Origin: an uncultured Alphaproteobacteria bacterium
GTDB taxonomy: Bacteria > Pseudomonadota > Alphaproteobacteria > Caulobacterales > Parvularculaceae
Reading direction: 5' to 3'
Length of the DNA stretch: 50,801 nucleotides
Assembly (NCBI GenBank): GCA_902826095.1
Contig: CADEDN010000022.1
Span: 1 to 50,801 of the forward strand
The first letter of the stretch is position 1, and each line of letters starts with the position of its first letter. The position numbers and the translations under genes were made by a program. The notes under the pieces were generated by a model. It made no database searches. It was not told where the DNA came from and worked only from the letters and a program-made list of their open reading frames with translations. Below are positions 15,918-25,438 of the stretch, piece by piece.

Positions 15918-18900
15918 TCACGAGCAGCCGGAATTCGCCCCGCAGCTGTCGCAGCGAAGGCAAGCGCCCGTCCGCACCAGCGTGAACTGTCCGCATTCGG
16001 AACAGGCGTCGCCCTCATAGCCCTTGGCGCGCGCCTGCCGCTCGCGGCCGGCCGGCGCGGCGAGGCTCCCCGGCGGGGCCTTGCGGTTCACCGCTTCGGC
16101 GAGGCGCTGGACCTGCGCTTCGATCTCGGGCGGCCCGATATTGCGCGCCTGCGCCGCCTCTTCGACGGGCTTTCGCATGCGGTCGAAATCGCCGCCGCGC
16201 AGAACGACGAGATTGTCGGTGACGGTCGAGCGCGAAAATCCCTTGGAGATGAGGCGCGAGGCGTCTTCTTGCGCCTTCTCGCGGGAGACGCCGCGACCGA
16301 TCGCGTCGACGGCCGATTCCGACGGGTCGACATGCGCAAGGTCCGTGCGCCCCATATAGGAGATCGCGAGTTCGCGGAAAATATAGTCGAGGATCGACGT
16401 CGCGTGCTTGATCTGGTCGTTTCCTTCAACGGGGCCCGACGGATCGAAACGGGTGAACACATAAGCGTCGACGAATTCCTCAAGCGGCACGCCATATTGC
16501 AGGCCGAGCGAAATCGCGATGGCGAAATTGTTCATCAGGCTGCGGAAGGCGGCGCCTTCCTTGTGCATGTCGACGAAGATCTCGCCAAGCTCGCCGTCGT
16601 CGAATTCGCCGGTGTGAAGATAGACCTTGTGGCCGCCGACGATCGCTTTCTGGATGTAGCCTTTGCGACGGTCGGGAAGGCGGCGCCGGCCGGGCGTCCG
16701 CTCGATGATGCGCTCGACGATGCGTTCGGCGACGATGCGCGATTTTTCGGCGGCGGGCGCGTCGGCGATCGCCGCCGCGAGCGCCTCTTCGTCCTCTTCC
16801 TCCATTTCGGCGGTAAGGAGCGCGGCGGCGAGCGGCTGCGAGAGTTTCGACCCGTCGCGATAAAGCGCGATCGATTTGAGGCCGAGCTCATAGGCCTTCA
16901 GATAAGCGCCGCCGCAATCGGCGATCGTCGCGCGGTTCGGGAGGTTCACGGTCTTCGAGATGCCGCCGGAAACGAAGGGCTGCGCCGCCGCCATCATCTC
17001 AAGATGCGCGTCGACCGACAGCGATCGCTCGCCGATCCGCCCGCAAGGCGTCGCGCAATCGAAGACGGCGTAGTGCTCAAGCTTCAAGTGCGGCGCGCCT
17101 TCGATCGTCATCGCGCCGACGCAATAGAGATTGGCGGCGTGAATGTCCTCGTCGGAAAACCCAAGATCGCGCAGGGTCTGATAACCGGTGTTATTGAGCT
17201 GCTCCTCGGCGAAACCGAGAATGTGCCGGCAGAAATCCTCGCCAAGCGCCTGCGGCGTGAACGCGAAGGTGAGGTCGAACGCGAGTTTCAGCCGCTCTTC
17301 GAGCGCCTTCAGATGCTTGTCGGCGAAACCCTCTTCGCGCAGCGCCTCCGGGTAGACGCCGGGCGCGCCGTCGAGCGTCCCGCGGCCGACCACATAATCG
17401 GCGATATCCGCGATCTCGCGCTCGCTGTAGCCGAGCGCCTTCAGCGCGGCGGGGACAGAGCGGTTGATGATCTTGATCATCCCGCCGCCGGCGAGCTTCT
17501 TGAATTTGACGAGCGCGTAGTCGGGCTCGATGCCGGTCGTGTCGCAGTCCATGACAAGGCCGATCGTGCCGGTCGGCGCGATCGCGGAGACTTGCGCGTT
17601 GCGAAAGCCGTTGAGCGTTCCAAGCTCATAGGCCTCGTTCCACACCGCCTGCGCGCGCTTGGCGAGCGCCGGCCAGGGGCAGGCCGCCGCGTCGAAGGCG
17701 CGCGGCGCGCGTTTCAGCGATTCAAACGCGCCGCCCTGACGCGTGCCGATCGCGGCGCGCCGATGATTGCGGATGACCTTGAGCATCGCCTCGCGATTGG
17801 CGCGCCACTCCGGAAAGGCGCCGATCGAGCCGGCCATCTCCGCCGAGGCGCGGTAGGCGGCGCCGGTGAGGAGCGAGGTGACCGCGGCCCCGATCGCGCG
17901 CGCGGTCGCGCTGTCGTAGGAAACGCCCGACGCCATGCAAAGCGCGCCAAGATTGGCGTAACCGAGCCCGAGCGTCCGGTAATCGTAGGATTTGCGGGCG
18001 ATCGTCGCCGACGGGAACTGCGCCATCGCGACCGATATCTCGAGCGTCGCCGTCCACAGGCGGCAGGCGTGCTCGAACCCCGCGACGTCAAAGCCCTCGG
18101 CGGTCATGAACTTGATGAGGTTGATAGACGCGAGGTTGCACGCCGTGTCGTCGAGGAAGAGATATTCCGAGCACGGATTGGAAGCGCGGATGTCGCCGCC
18201 GGCGGGGCAGGTGTGCCAGGCGTTGGTCGTGTCGTGAAACTGCAGGCCCGGATCGGCGCAGCGCCAGGCCGCCTGCGCGATTTCGTTCCAGAGCGCGCGC
18301 GCCTTGATGGATTTGGCGACCGCGCCGTCCGACCGCCGCGTCAATGGCCAGTCGGCGTTCGCGGAGAGGGCGTCGAAGAACGCGTCGGGCAGGCGCACGG
18401 AATTATTGGCGTTCTGGCCAGCGACAGTGCGATAGGCCTCCGAATCCCAGTCGAGATCGAAGCGCTCGACCGTGATCGATTTCGCCCCCGTCCGCGCATA
18501 GTCGATGACGCGCCGGCAGGACGCTTCCGGAACGCCGGCTTTTTTCGCCTCGCGCACGGCCTTTTTCAGCGCCTCATTGACGCGCGGGTCGGTTCGCTCT
18601 TCGCCCTCGATCGTCCAGCAGGCGGCGAGGATCTTGGGCAGATGCCGCGAGAGCACGCGCGAACCGGCGACGAGCGCGGCGACTTTTTCCTCCTCGACCG
18701 CCTTCCAGCGGACGAATTCCTCAATGTCCGGATGATCGCCGTCGACGACGACCATTTTCGCCGCGCGCCGCGTCACGCCGCCCGATTTGACGGCGCCCGC
18801 CGCCGCGTCGCCGACTTTGAGGAAACTGATGAGGCCGGAGCTTTTCCCGCCGCCGGACAGATATTCGCCGGCGCCGCGGAGGTTCGAATAATTGGTGCCG

Positions 18901-19592
18901 GCGCCGGAGCCGAATTTGAACAGCCGCGCCTCGCGCGCCCAAAGATCCATGATGCCGTTTTCGCCGACGAGATTGTCGTCGACCGACTGGATGAAGCAGG
19001 CGTGCGGCTGCGGGCGCTGGTAGGAATTGTCGGATTCGACGACGCGATTGGTGTCCGGGTCGACAAAGAAATGCCCGTGGCTTTCGCCCTCAAGCCCGTA
19101 GGCCCAGTGAAGGCCGGTGTTGAACCATTGTGGGCTGTTCGGCGCGCCGATCTGGCGCGCGAGCATCGCCTTCATCTCGTCGACAAAGATCTGCGCCTGA
19201 TCCGCCGACACGAAGAGGGCGGACTTCCAGCCCCAGTAACCCCAGGCGCCGGCGAGGCGGTCAAACACCTGGCGGGCGCTTTTTTCCGCGCCGAAGCGCT
19301 GCTCGGCGGGAAGCTTGGCGAGGGCGGCGACATCCGGCATCGAGCGCTGGAGGAATTCGGGAACGCCTTTTTCTGCGACCCGCCGCGTCGCCGCCGGCAC
19401 GCCGCTTCGCCGCAGATATTTCTGCGCCAGAATGTCGACGGCGGTCTGGCTCCAGTCGGCGGGCGCATCGATATCCCGCGCCTCATGCAGAACCTCGCCC
19501 GAAGCCGAGCGGATTTCGCTGTCGGTCGTCCGAAAGCGGATGCCGGCGTAAGGGCCGCCTTTGCCGGTCGTGAAATGGCGTTCGAATCGCAT
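15918..19592 (-). CDS. nrdJ: Adenosylcobalamin-dependent (class II) ribonucleotide reductase
   Basis: This 1224-residue protein reduces ribonucleotides to deoxyribonucleotides with a B12-derived radical, so DNA precursor synthesis needs neither oxygen nor a separate radical subunit. Visible motifs are [20 protein letters not shown] with an active-site cysteine, [20 protein letters not shown] (about residue 470; radical cysteine and glutamate) and [20 protein letters not shown]. The C-terminus carries a cysteine cluster (CSECGQF, then [13 protein letters not shown]) used for re-reduction or metal binding. Length is typical. A sigma70-like promoter lies just upstream; no cobalamin riboswitch was seen. 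Confidence 0.97.
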   Translation of the reverse strand: MRFERHFTTGKGGPYAGIRFRTTDSEIRSASGEVLHEARDIDAPADWSQTAVDILAQKYLRRSGVPAATRRVAEKGVPEFLQRSMPDVAALAKLPAEQRFGAEKSARQVFDRLAGAWGYWGWKSALFVSADQAQIFVDEMKAMLARQIGAPNSPQWFNTGLHWAYGLEGESHGHFFVDPDTNRVVESDNSYQRPQPHACFIQSVDDNLVGENGIMDLWAREARLFKFGSGAGTNYSNLRGAGEYLSGGGKSSGLISFLKVGDAAAGAVKSGGVTRRAAKMVVVDGDHPDIEEFVRWKAVEEEKVAALVAGSRVLSRHLPKILAACWTIEGEERTDPRVNEALKKAVREAKKAGVPEASCRRVIDYARTGAKSITVERFDLDWDSEAYRTVAGQNANNSVRLPDAFFDALSANADWPLTRRSDGAVAKSIKARALWNEIAQAAWRCADPGLQFHDTTNAWHTCPAGGDIRASNPCSEYLFLDDTACNLASINLIKFMTAEGFDVAGFEHACRLWTATLEISVAMAQFPSATIARKSYDYRTLGLGYANLGALCMASGVSYDSATARAIGAAVTSLLTGAAYRASAEMAGSIGAFPEWRANREAMLKVIRNHRRAAIGTRQGGAFESLKRAPRAFDAAACPWPALAKRAQAVWNEAYELGTLNGFRNAQVSAIAPTGTIGLVMDCDTTGIEPDYALVKFKKLAGGGMIKIINRSVPAALKALGYSEREIADIADYVVGRGTLDGAPGVYPEALREEGFADKHLKALEERLKLAFDLTFAFTPQALGEDFCRHILGFAEEQLNNTGYQTLRDLGFSDEDIHAANLYCVGAMTIEGAPHLKLEHYAVFDCATPCGRIGERSLSVDAHLEMMAAAQPFVSGGISKTVNLPNRATIADCGGAYLKAYELGLKSIALYRDGSKLSQPLAAALLTAEMEEEDEEALAAAIADAPAAEKSRIVAERIVERIIERTPGRRRLPDRRKGYIQKAIVGGHKVYLHTGEFDDGELGEIFVDMHKEGAAFRSLMNNFAIAISLGLQYGVPLEEFVDAYVFTRFDPSGPVEGNDQIKHATSILDYIFRELAISYMGRTDLAHVDPSESAVDAIGRGVSREKAQEDASRLISKGFSRSTVTDNLVVLRGGDFDRMRKPVEEAAQARNIGPPEIEAQVQRLAEAVNRKAPPGSLAAPAGRERQARAKGYEGDACSECGQFTLVRTGACLRCDSCGANSGCS

Positions 19593-19622
19593 GGGGGCGA
19601 TTTTTCCTTGGGCGTGTGCGAC

Positions 19623-19651
19623 AGTCTAGCGGGCGGGGCGCGCTTCCTCAA
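19623..19651 (-). promoter_or_regulatory. Possible sigma70-type promoter for nrdJ
   Basis: On the minus strand TTGAGG (19651-19646) and TAGACT (19628-19623) are separated by exactly 17 bp, each matching four of six consensus bases. Transcription would begin near 19616 and leave a leader of about 24 bases containing AAGGAAAA before the nrdJ ATG. Motif inspection only. Confidence 0.4.
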
Positions 19652-19835
19652 TCTTGAGAGAGTCGGGCGCAATAGCAAAAACCCGCTGATTTTACGGAAT
19701 TATTTCGCCGTTTCGCCATCGAATTCAGCGGCAATCCATGGCGCAACGCCCCTCGGGCGCCTTTGGTGGACTGCGCAGACGGCCGGCGCCATATTCCGGC
19801 CGATTCATATAGGCAGGAACGGCGGCAGACAAAGC

Positions 19836-20240
19836 ATGGGCATCCTTACTCAATTCTTCGGGTGGTGGGATGGGGCGACCTACGGGACCTCGTTCACGCT
19901 CTGGCGCCGCCGCGCCCGCCTCGTCGGCAAGGACGAGCAGGGCAATCGCTATTTCGAGGAAAGGACTGCCAGCGGCCCGGACGGCAATCGGCGCCGCTGG
20001 GTCGTCTATCACGGCGTACCAGAAGCAAGCCGGGTCACGCCCGACTGGCATGGCTGGCTTCACCACACATTCGCCGATCCGCCGACGCTGGCGCCGCTGA
20101 AACGGCGAAGCTGGGAAAAGGATCACCTCCCCAACATGACGGGAACGCCGCTCGCCTATCATCCGCCAGGCTCGCTCGCCGCGACCAACGGCAAGGCGCC
20201 CGCCGAGGCTTACGAAGCCTGGACGCCCGAGAATGCGTAA
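19836..20240 (+). CDS. NADH:ubiquinone oxidoreductase accessory subunit NDUFA12
   Basis: A 134-residue protein with the NDUFA12/B17.2 pattern: GNRYFEE, RRWVVYHG, ASRVTPDWHGWLHHTFADPP and a proline-rich C-terminus (PNMTGTPLAYHPPGS). It is an accessory subunit of respiratory complex I found in alphaproteobacteria and mitochondria. The ATG at 19836 gives the expected family N-terminus, although the frame is open for thousands of bases upstream. It is followed by an MlaD-like gene and a DUF2155 gene, an order common in alphaproteobacteria. Confidence 0.95.
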   Translation: MGILTQFFGWWDGATYGTSFTLWRRRARLVGKDEQGNRYFEERTASGPDGNRRRWVVYHGVPEASRVTPDWHGWLHHTFADPPTLAPLKRRSWEKDHLPNMTGTPLAYHPPGSLAATNGKAPAEAYEAWTPENA

Positions 20241-20264
20241 CGTGAATGCGTAAGAGGTCCTTCG

Positions 20265-20786
20265 ATGTCTAAGGGGCAAATTTTCGAATCGGTCATCGGC
20301 GTCGCCGTGCTCGGCGTCGCGATCGCGTTCCTCGCCTATGCGTATCAGACCAGCGGGCGGGCGCTGACCGCGCGAACCTATGCGCTGAACGCGGTCTTCG
20401 GCAGGATCGACGGCGTGACGCCGGGGTCGGAAGTGCGGATATCCGGCGTCAAGGTCGGCGCCGTGTCGCAAAGCGCGCTTGACCCGAAGACATTCGAGGC
20501 GCGCGTCACGCTCAATCTCGCCAACGGCGTCGCCGTGCCGGAAGATTCGATTGCGAAAGTCGTCTCCGACGGCATTCTCGGCGGCGCGCATATCGCGATC
20601 GAGCCTGGCGGCAGCGAAACCATGCTCGCGACCGGCGACACGATCTCGATCACGCAAGGCTCGGTCGATCTTCTCGGCCTTGCGATGCAAGCGTTCACCG
20701 CGGGCGACAAACCTGCGCCGTCAGAAGAGGCGAGCGCGCCGGACCCGGCGTCGCAGCCGCTCGATCCTGTTGGAGACTCACAATGA
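20265..20786 (+). CDS. mlaD: MlaD-family outer membrane lipid asymmetry protein
   Basis: A short MCE protein of 173 residues: membrane anchor (about 8-28), one MCE domain (about 37-113, with GVTPGSEVRISGVKVGAVS and DGILGGAHIAIEPGG) and a short proline-rich tail. It is closer in size to canonical E. coli MlaD than the protein at 4625. It should form a periplasmic hexamer on an MlaE-type permease; its permease and ATPase are not adjacent. It starts 24 bp after NDUFA12 and overlaps the DUF2155 gene in ATGA. Confidence 0.92.
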   Translation: MSKGQIFESVIGVAVLGVAIAFLAYAYQTSGRALTARTYALNAVFGRIDGVTPGSEVRISGVKVGAVSQSALDPKTFEARVTLNLANGVAVPEDSIAKVVSDGILGGAHIAIEPGGSETMLATGDTISITQGSVDLLGLAMQAFTAGDKPAPSEEASAPDPASQPLDPVGDSQ

Positions 20787-21394
20787 AAAGAGTTGCGTCA
20801 GCGCTCGGCGCCATCGTCTTCTTCGCCGCTGCGTCAGCGCAGCAGGAAGATCCAGCGCTCGACGATTTAAGCGCGCAGCCTTCGGGACCGAGCGAGCTTG
20901 ACGTCCTTGGCGAAGGCGAAAACGCCGACTTTCCGGACATCGAGACTGTTGAAAAGCGCAAGCCTGTTTCGGTGACGCTTCGCGCGCTCAACAAAATCAC
21001 GGCGAAATATTCCGATCTCACGATCAACATGGGCGAGACCGCGACCTATGGCGGGCTCGACATCACCGCGCGCTATTGCGACAAGCGCCCGCCGGAGGAA
21101 TTTCCTGAAACGACGGCCTTTGTCGAGATCGTCGACAAAAGCGCCAAGCAGCTGTCTGATCTCAAAGTCCAGATCGACAAGAAGGCCGCGAAGAAGGAGC
21201 CGAAAGCGGCGGAAGTCGCTCATGCCGCGCAGCCTTCCGTCGCCGACGCGGCCGCCCCGGCGGACCGGACGCTTCCCGAAAACATGATCTTCAGCGGCTG
21301 GATGTTCGCCTCAAGCCCGGCGCTCAACGGCGTCGAGCATCCCGTTTACGACGTCTGGGTGATCGACTGCAAAACCGTCAAGGTCGAGAGCTGA
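20783..21394 (+). CDS. DUF2155-domain exported protein
   Basis: A signal peptide (residues 1-19, ending near ASAQ) precedes an acidic linker and a domain with the DUF2155 pattern: LRALNKITAKYSDLTINMGE, then GLDITARYCDKRPPEE, and C-terminally IFSGWMFASSPALNGVEHPV and YDVWVIDC. Two or three conserved cysteines may form disulfides. The molecular function is unknown; its constant place after mlaD suggests an envelope role. A charged lysine/alanine-rich insertion sits in the middle. Its last 49 bases overlap the end of aat on the opposite strand. Confidence 0.9.
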   Translation: MKRVASALGAIVFFAAASAQQEDPALDDLSAQPSGPSELDVLGEGENADFPDIETVEKRKPVSVTLRALNKITAKYSDLTINMGETATYGGLDITARYCDKRPPEEFPETTAFVEIVDKSAKQLSDLKVQIDKKAAKKEPKAAEVAHAAQPSVADAAAPADRTLPENMIFSGWMFASSPALNGVEHPVYDVWVIDCKTVKVES

Positions 21395-22011
21395 GCGGGG
21401 CCGGCGCGGAAATTCGCACGGAGCGGCGCGAGTTTCGCGAGCATGATCTGATAGTCCGTATCCGGACATTCCCGGACGCCGAACTGGGCGAGATGCGGCG
21501 TATGAAATTGCGTGTCGAGGAGCGCAAATCCCGTCGCCTTGAGGCGCGCGATCAGATGCAGCATGGCGATCTTGCTGGCGTCGCGCGCGGTTGAGAACAT
21601 GCTCTCGCCGCAAAAGATCGCGCCGATCGAAACGCCGTAAAGACCGCCGACGAGCGCGCCCTCGCGCCAGCATTCGACCGAATGCGCGAACCCCGCCCGG
21701 TGAAGCTCGAGATAAACCTCCTCGATCGCGGGATTGATCCAGGTGTCCTCGCGGCCCTTCGCGCGGCGCGCGCAAGCGGCGATCACGTCCGCGAACCGCG
21801 TGTTGACGCGAACGTCGAACGGCTCGCTTTTCAAGGTGCGCAAAAGCCGCCTCGGCGCGGCCGCTTCCGCGAGGGGCAGCACGCCCCTGACATCGGGCAG
21901 CACCCAGATCGCCGCCTCGTCATGGCGGGTGCGCGCCATCGGGAAATAGCCGAGCGTATAGGCTTTCAAAAGCTCGTCGGGATCGATCCGGAAGGCGGAA
22001 TCGCGCGGCAT
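21346..22011 (-). CDS. aat: Leucyl/phenylalanyl-tRNA--protein transferase
   Basis: Transfers Leu or Phe from tRNA to N-terminal Arg or Lys of proteins, marking them for ClpAP through ClpS (N-degron pathway). The characteristic blocks are present: LLKAYTLGYFPMA, GREDTWINPAIEEVYLELH, GFAHSVECWREGALVGGLYG, GESMFS and DTQFHTPHLAQFG. The length of 221 residues is typical. It is the last gene of the run aroQ-accB-accC-aat, 39 bp after accC, and overlaps DUF2155 tail to tail. Confidence 0.96.
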   Translation of the reverse strand: MPRDSAFRIDPDELLKAYTLGYFPMARTRHDEAAIWVLPDVRGVLPLAEAAAPRRLLRTLKSEPFDVRVNTRFADVIAACARRAKGREDTWINPAIEEVYLELHRAGFAHSVECWREGALVGGLYGVSIGAIFCGESMFSTARDASKIAMLHLIARLKATGFALLDTQFHTPHLAQFGVRECPDTDYQIMLAKLAPLRANFRAGPAQLSTLTVLQSITQTS

Positions 22012-22050
22012 CGGCTGACTATTGGTCGCGCCGCGACGGTCGGCAAGGGA

Positions 22051-23397
22051 TCAAAGCGCGTCCGCCGCCAGCCACTCCTCAAGCCAGTGGATATGGTAGT
22101 CGCCGTTGAGGAAATCGGGCTGTTCGAGAAGATCGAGGAAGAGCGGTATCGTCGTTTCGACGCCGGTCAGCTGCATCTCCTTCAGGCAGCGCCTGAGGCG
22201 GCGGATGCAGAATTCGCGATCGTCGGCGAACACGATGAGCTTGCCGACCATCGAGTCGTAATAGGGCGGGATGCGGTAGCCGGAATAAATCGCGCTGTCG
22301 AAGCGCACGCCCGGGCCGCCCGGCGCATGAAAATACGAAATCTCGCCAGGCGACGGGCGGAAGGTCTTCGGGTTCTCGGCGTTGATCCGGCATTCGATCG
22401 AATGGCCGCGGAAGACGATGTCCTCCTGCTTGAACGACAGCGGCATGCCGGCGGCGACGCGGATCTGCTCGCGCACAAGATCGATGCGCGTCACCTGCTC
22501 GGTGATCGGATGTTCGACCTGCAGGCGCGTGTTCATCTCGATGAAATAGAAGCGCCCGTTCTCGTAGAGGAATTCGATCGTGCCGACGCCGAGATAGCCG
22601 AGCCTCGCGATCGCGCTCCGCGCGATCTCGCCAATCTCCGCGCGCTCGTGCGGCATCAGCGCGGGCGAGAGCGCTTCTTCCAGCACTTTCTGGTGGCGGC
22701 GCTGCAGCGAGCAGTCGCGTTCGCCAAGCTGCACGACATTGCCGAAACTGTCGGCGATGATCTGGATTTCGATATGGCGCGGGCGTTCGAGATATTTTTC
22801 GAGATAGACGGCGTCGTCGCCGAACGCCGCTTTGGCTTCGGCCTTCGCGGTCGACATCGCTTCTTGCAGCGCGTCAGGGGTCTTCGCGACTTTCATGCCG
22901 CGTCCGCCGCCGCCAGCCGCGGCCTTGACGAGGACCGGGAAGCCGATTTCCTCCGCCCAGCGCCTGCCTTCTTCATAGGAGGCCAGCGATCCCTTGCTGC
23001 CCGGCACCAGCGGAATGCCCGCGCCGCCCGCCGCCTCTTTCGCGGCGATCTTGTCGCCCATGGTCCGGATATGGGTCGGGTCGGGACCGATGAACGTGAT
23101 GTTGTGCGCTTTCACGATCTCGCAAAAGCGCGCGTTCTCGGAGAGGAAGCCGTAGCCCGGGTGAATGGCGTCGGCGCCGGTGATTTCCGCCGCGGAGATG
23201 ATCGCCGGAATGTTGAGATAGCTGTCCTTGGGCGCCGGCGGTCCGATGCACACGCTCTCGTCAGCGAGCCTTACATGCAGCGCATTGGCGTCGGCGGTCG
23301 AATGCACGGCGACGGTCGCGACGCCGAGCTCCTTGCAGGCGCGGTGCACGCGCAGCGCGATTTCGCCCCGATTGGCGATTAGGACCTTCTTGAACAT
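22051..23397 (-). CDS. accC: Acetyl-CoA carboxylase biotin carboxylase subunit
   Basis: Carboxylates the biotin on AccB using ATP and bicarbonate, the first half of malonyl-CoA synthesis. The N-terminus KKVLIANRGEIALRVHRACK, the ATP-grasp glycine loop KAAAGGGGRGMKVA, the EKYLERPRHIEIQI strand and the catalytic block EMNTRLQVEHPITE are all present. The length of 448 residues is standard. It starts 16 bp after the accB stop, in one operon. Confidence 0.98.
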   Translation of the reverse strand: MFKKVLIANRGEIALRVHRACKELGVATVAVHSTADANALHVRLADESVCIGPPAPKDSYLNIPAIISAAEITGADAIHPGYGFLSENARFCEIVKAHNITFIGPDPTHIRTMGDKIAAKEAAGGAGIPLVPGSKGSLASYEEGRRWAEEIGFPVLVKAAAGGGGRGMKVAKTPDALQEAMSTAKAEAKAAFGDDAVYLEKYLERPRHIEIQIIADSFGNVVQLGERDCSLQRRHQKVLEEALSPALMPHERAEIGEIARSAIARLGYLGVGTIEFLYENGRFYFIEMNTRLQVEHPITEQVTRIDLVREQIRVAAGMPLSFKQEDIVFRGHSIECRINAENPKTFRPSPGEISYFHAPGGPGVRFDSAIYSGYRIPPYYDSMVGKLIVFADDREFCIRRLRRCLKEMQLTGVETTIPLFLDLLEQPDFLNGDYHIHWLEEWLAADAL

Positions 23398-23413
23398 TTC
23401 AACCGCGCTCGAA

Positions 23414-23875
23414 TTACTCGATGACGATCAGCGGTTCGCCGAATTCGACCGGCTGCGCATCGCGAACTAGAATCTGCTTGACCGCGCCGGCTTTCGGCGA
23501 GGCGATCGGGTTCATTGTCTTCATCGCCTCGACGATCATCAGGGTCTGGCCCTGCGCAATTCTGTCGCCGACTTTGACGAAGGGATCGGCGCCAGGCGAG
23601 GGCGACAGATAGATCGTGCCGACCATCGGCGACGTCACTGCGTTCACAGGCGGCCCGTCCGCCGCGGCCGGAGCAACTGCCGGTCTTGCGGGGGCGTCCG
23701 CCGCCGGCGCCGGCGCGGCCGTCGCATAAGCGAGCGTCGATCCGCCGCCGCGCGCGACGCGCACGCGCATGTCCGGTTTTTCGATCTCAATCTCGGAAAG
23801 GCCCGTTTCGGTGAGGATCGCGGCAAGCTCGCGGATCCAGGCGGCCTCCGAGGTGTTTGGCTTGTAAGAACTCAT
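23414..23875 (-). CDS. accB: Acetyl-CoA carboxylase biotin carboxyl carrier protein
   Basis: A 153-residue carrier with an N-terminal helical part, an alanine/proline linker (about residues 51-76) and a C-terminal biotinyl domain. The biotin-attachment motif is EAMKTMNPI with Lys119. The protein shuttles carboxyl groups from AccC to the carboxyltransferase AccAD, which is not encoded here. It lies 29 bp after aroQ and 16 bp before accC. Confidence 0.97.
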   Translation of the reverse strand: MSSYKPNTSEAAWIRELAAILTETGLSEIEIEKPDMRVRVARGGGSTLAYATAAPAPAADAPARPAVAPAAADGPPVNAVTSPMVGTIYLSPSPGADPFVKVGDRIAQGQTLMIVEAMKTMNPIASPKAGAVKQILVRDAQPVEFGEPLIVIE

Positions 23876-23904
23876 GGTCGCCGTTGGTCCCCTTCGGGCG
23901 GGCC

Positions 23905-24351
23905 TTATGGAAAGGGCTTCTTGTCAATGAGCCGCAAGAGGGCGTCAAGCGCTGTCAGGTAGCCGGCGGCGCCGAGGCCGCAAATCACCGCAGTGACGGC
24001 GGGGCTGACCATGGAGGATCGGCGGAACGCCTCGCGGGCGTGGACGTTTGATAGATGCAGCTCGATTTTCGGCGTGCTGACAGCTTTAAGAGCGTCATGC
24101 AGCGCGATCGACGTGTGCGTATAGGCGCCGGGATTGATGATCAATCCCTTGGCTTTGGCGCCCGCCTCCTGGACCCAGTCGACCAGCACGCCTTCATGGT
24201 TCGACTGGCGAAATTCGATGACGGTGCCGGCCCTTGCGGCGTGCGCTTCGAGCGCATTCTTGATGTCTTCCAGCGTCGCGCGCCCGTAGATTTCCGGCTC
24301 GCGCGCGCCAAGCAGGTTGAGATTGGGTCCGTTCAGGACATAGACCGTCAT
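23905..24351 (-). CDS. aroQ: Type II 3-dehydroquinate dehydratase
   Basis: Dehydrates 3-dehydroquinate to 3-dehydroshikimate in the shikimate pathway. The type II signature is clear: [52 protein letters not shown] and [17 protein letters not shown]. The length of 148 residues is standard for the dodecameric enzyme. It is the first gene of the aroQ-accB-accC-aat run, divergent from thiS across 92 bp. Confidence 0.97.
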   Translation of the reverse strand: MTVYVLNGPNLNLLGAREPEIYGRATLEDIKNALEAHAARAGTVIEFRQSNHEGVLVDWVQEAGAKAKGLIINPGAYTHTSIALHDALKAVSTPKIELHLSNVHAREAFRRSSMVSPAVTAVICGLGAAGYLTALDALLRLIDKKPFP

Positions 24352-24443
24352 TGGCGGGATTCCGTGGCGAGGCTTGCATCGCGGCTTTCAAGCCTACACA
24401 TACAAGCCTGTTCGTTGCGATAGTGCAAACGCCCGTGGCCGAA

Positions 24444-24644
24444 ATGGAACTGATGATCAACGGCGAAAGCCGCCGCTTCGAAATCGGCGGGAGCCTCGCG
24501 CGCCTGATCGAGACGCTCGGCCTTGATCCGCGCAAGGTCGCGATCGAGCGCAATCTCGAGATCGTGCCGAGATCGGCCTACGCGGCGACGGCGCTATGCG
24601 AAGGCGACCGCCTCGAAATCGTTCACTTTGTCGGAGGCGGCTGA
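24444..24644 (+). CDS. thiS: Sulfur carrier protein ThiS
   Basis: A 66-residue ubiquitin-like protein ending in the required Gly-Gly (HFVGGG). Its C-terminal thiocarboxylate donates sulfur to the thiamine thiazole ring built by ThiG. The ATG at 24444 was chosen; an in-frame ATG at 24453 is also possible, and neither has a strong ribosome-binding site. Its TGA overlaps the thiG ATG by one base (TGATG). No TPP riboswitch was seen in the 92-bp upstream gap. Confidence 0.9.
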   Translation: MELMINGESRRFEIGGSLARLIETLGLDPRKVAIERNLEIVPRSAYAATALCEGDRLEIVHFVGGG

Positions 24645-25429
24645 TGGCGCACGAACAACAGCCCGAAAAACTGATTGTCGCCGGACGCGCGTTTTCCTCG
24701 CGGCTCATCATCGGCACGGGCAAGTACAAAAGCTATGAAGAGAATGCGCGCGCGGCCGAAGCCGCCGGCGCCGAGATGGTCACGGTCGCGGTCCGGCGCG
24801 TCAATCTGACGGATCGCGACAAGCCGATGCTGGTCGATTTTCTCGACCCGAAAAAATACGTCTATCTGCCCAATACGGCGGGATGCTTTACGGCGGACGA
24901 CGCCATCCGGACTTTGCGCCTTGCGCGGGAGGCGGGCGGCTGGTCGCTCGTCAAACTCGAAGTGCTCGCTGATCAAAAGACGCTCTACCCGGAAATGGAG
25001 GAAACGCTGAAGGCCGCTCGGCTTTTGATAAAGGACGGCTTTGAGGTGATGGTCTATTGCTCCGACGATCCGGTCTACGCGAAAAAACTTGAAGACGCCG
25101 GCTGCGCCGCAATCATGCCTTTAGGCTCGCTGATCGGCTCCGGTCTCGGCATTTTGAATCCGGTCAATATCCGCCTGATCGTCGAGCAATCATCCGTGCC
25201 CGTTATCGTAGACGCCGGCGTCGGCACCGCGTCCGACGCCGCGGTCGCGATGGAGCTTGGCTGCGACGGGGTCTTGATGAATACGGCGATCGCCGAAGCG
25301 AAGAACCCTGTCTTGATGGCGTCCGCGATGAAGCACGCCGTCATCGCCGGGCGGCAAGCCTATCTCGCGGGCAGGATGCCAAAAAAGCGCTACGCCGATC
25401 CATCCTCGCCGCTTGCGGGATTGATCTGA
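24644..25429 (+). CDS. thiG: Thiazole synthase ThiG
   Basis: Condenses 1-deoxyxylulose 5-phosphate, the ThiS thiocarboxylate and iminoglycine into the thiazole phosphate moiety of thiamine. The Schiff-base lysine is in LVKLEVLAD (Lys104), and the phosphate-binding blocks [13 protein letters not shown] and [18 protein letters not shown] are present. GGAGG precedes the ATG by about 6 bp and the start overlaps the thiS stop, so the pair is translationally coupled. The length is 261 residues. It ends 9 bp from the convergent DsbA-like gene. Confidence 0.97.
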   Translation: MAHEQQPEKLIVAGRAFSSRLIIGTGKYKSYEENARAAEAAGAEMVTVAVRRVNLTDRDKPMLVDFLDPKKYVYLPNTAGCFTADDAIRTLRLAREAGGWSLVKLEVLADQKTLYPEMEETLKAARLLIKDGFEVMVYCSDDPVYAKKLEDAGCAAIMPLGSLIGSGLGILNPVNIRLIVEQSSVPVIVDAGVGTASDAAVAMELGCDGVLMNTAIAEAKNPVLMASAMKHAVIAGRQAYLAGRMPKKRYADPSSPLAGLI

Positions 25430-25438
25430 TCCGCCGCG

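Noticed and set aside
14979-20240. A 5.26-kb plus-strand open frame (1753 codons) opposite the pentapeptide and nrdJ genes
   Set aside because: It is an antisense shadow created by GC-rich codon bias; the composition is arginine/glycine-rich without domains. Only its last 135 codons are real, as NDUFA12 from 19836.
24352-24443. Possible TPP riboswitch before thiS
   Set aside because: The gap is only 92 bp and shows no conserved CTGAGA-type TPP motif.
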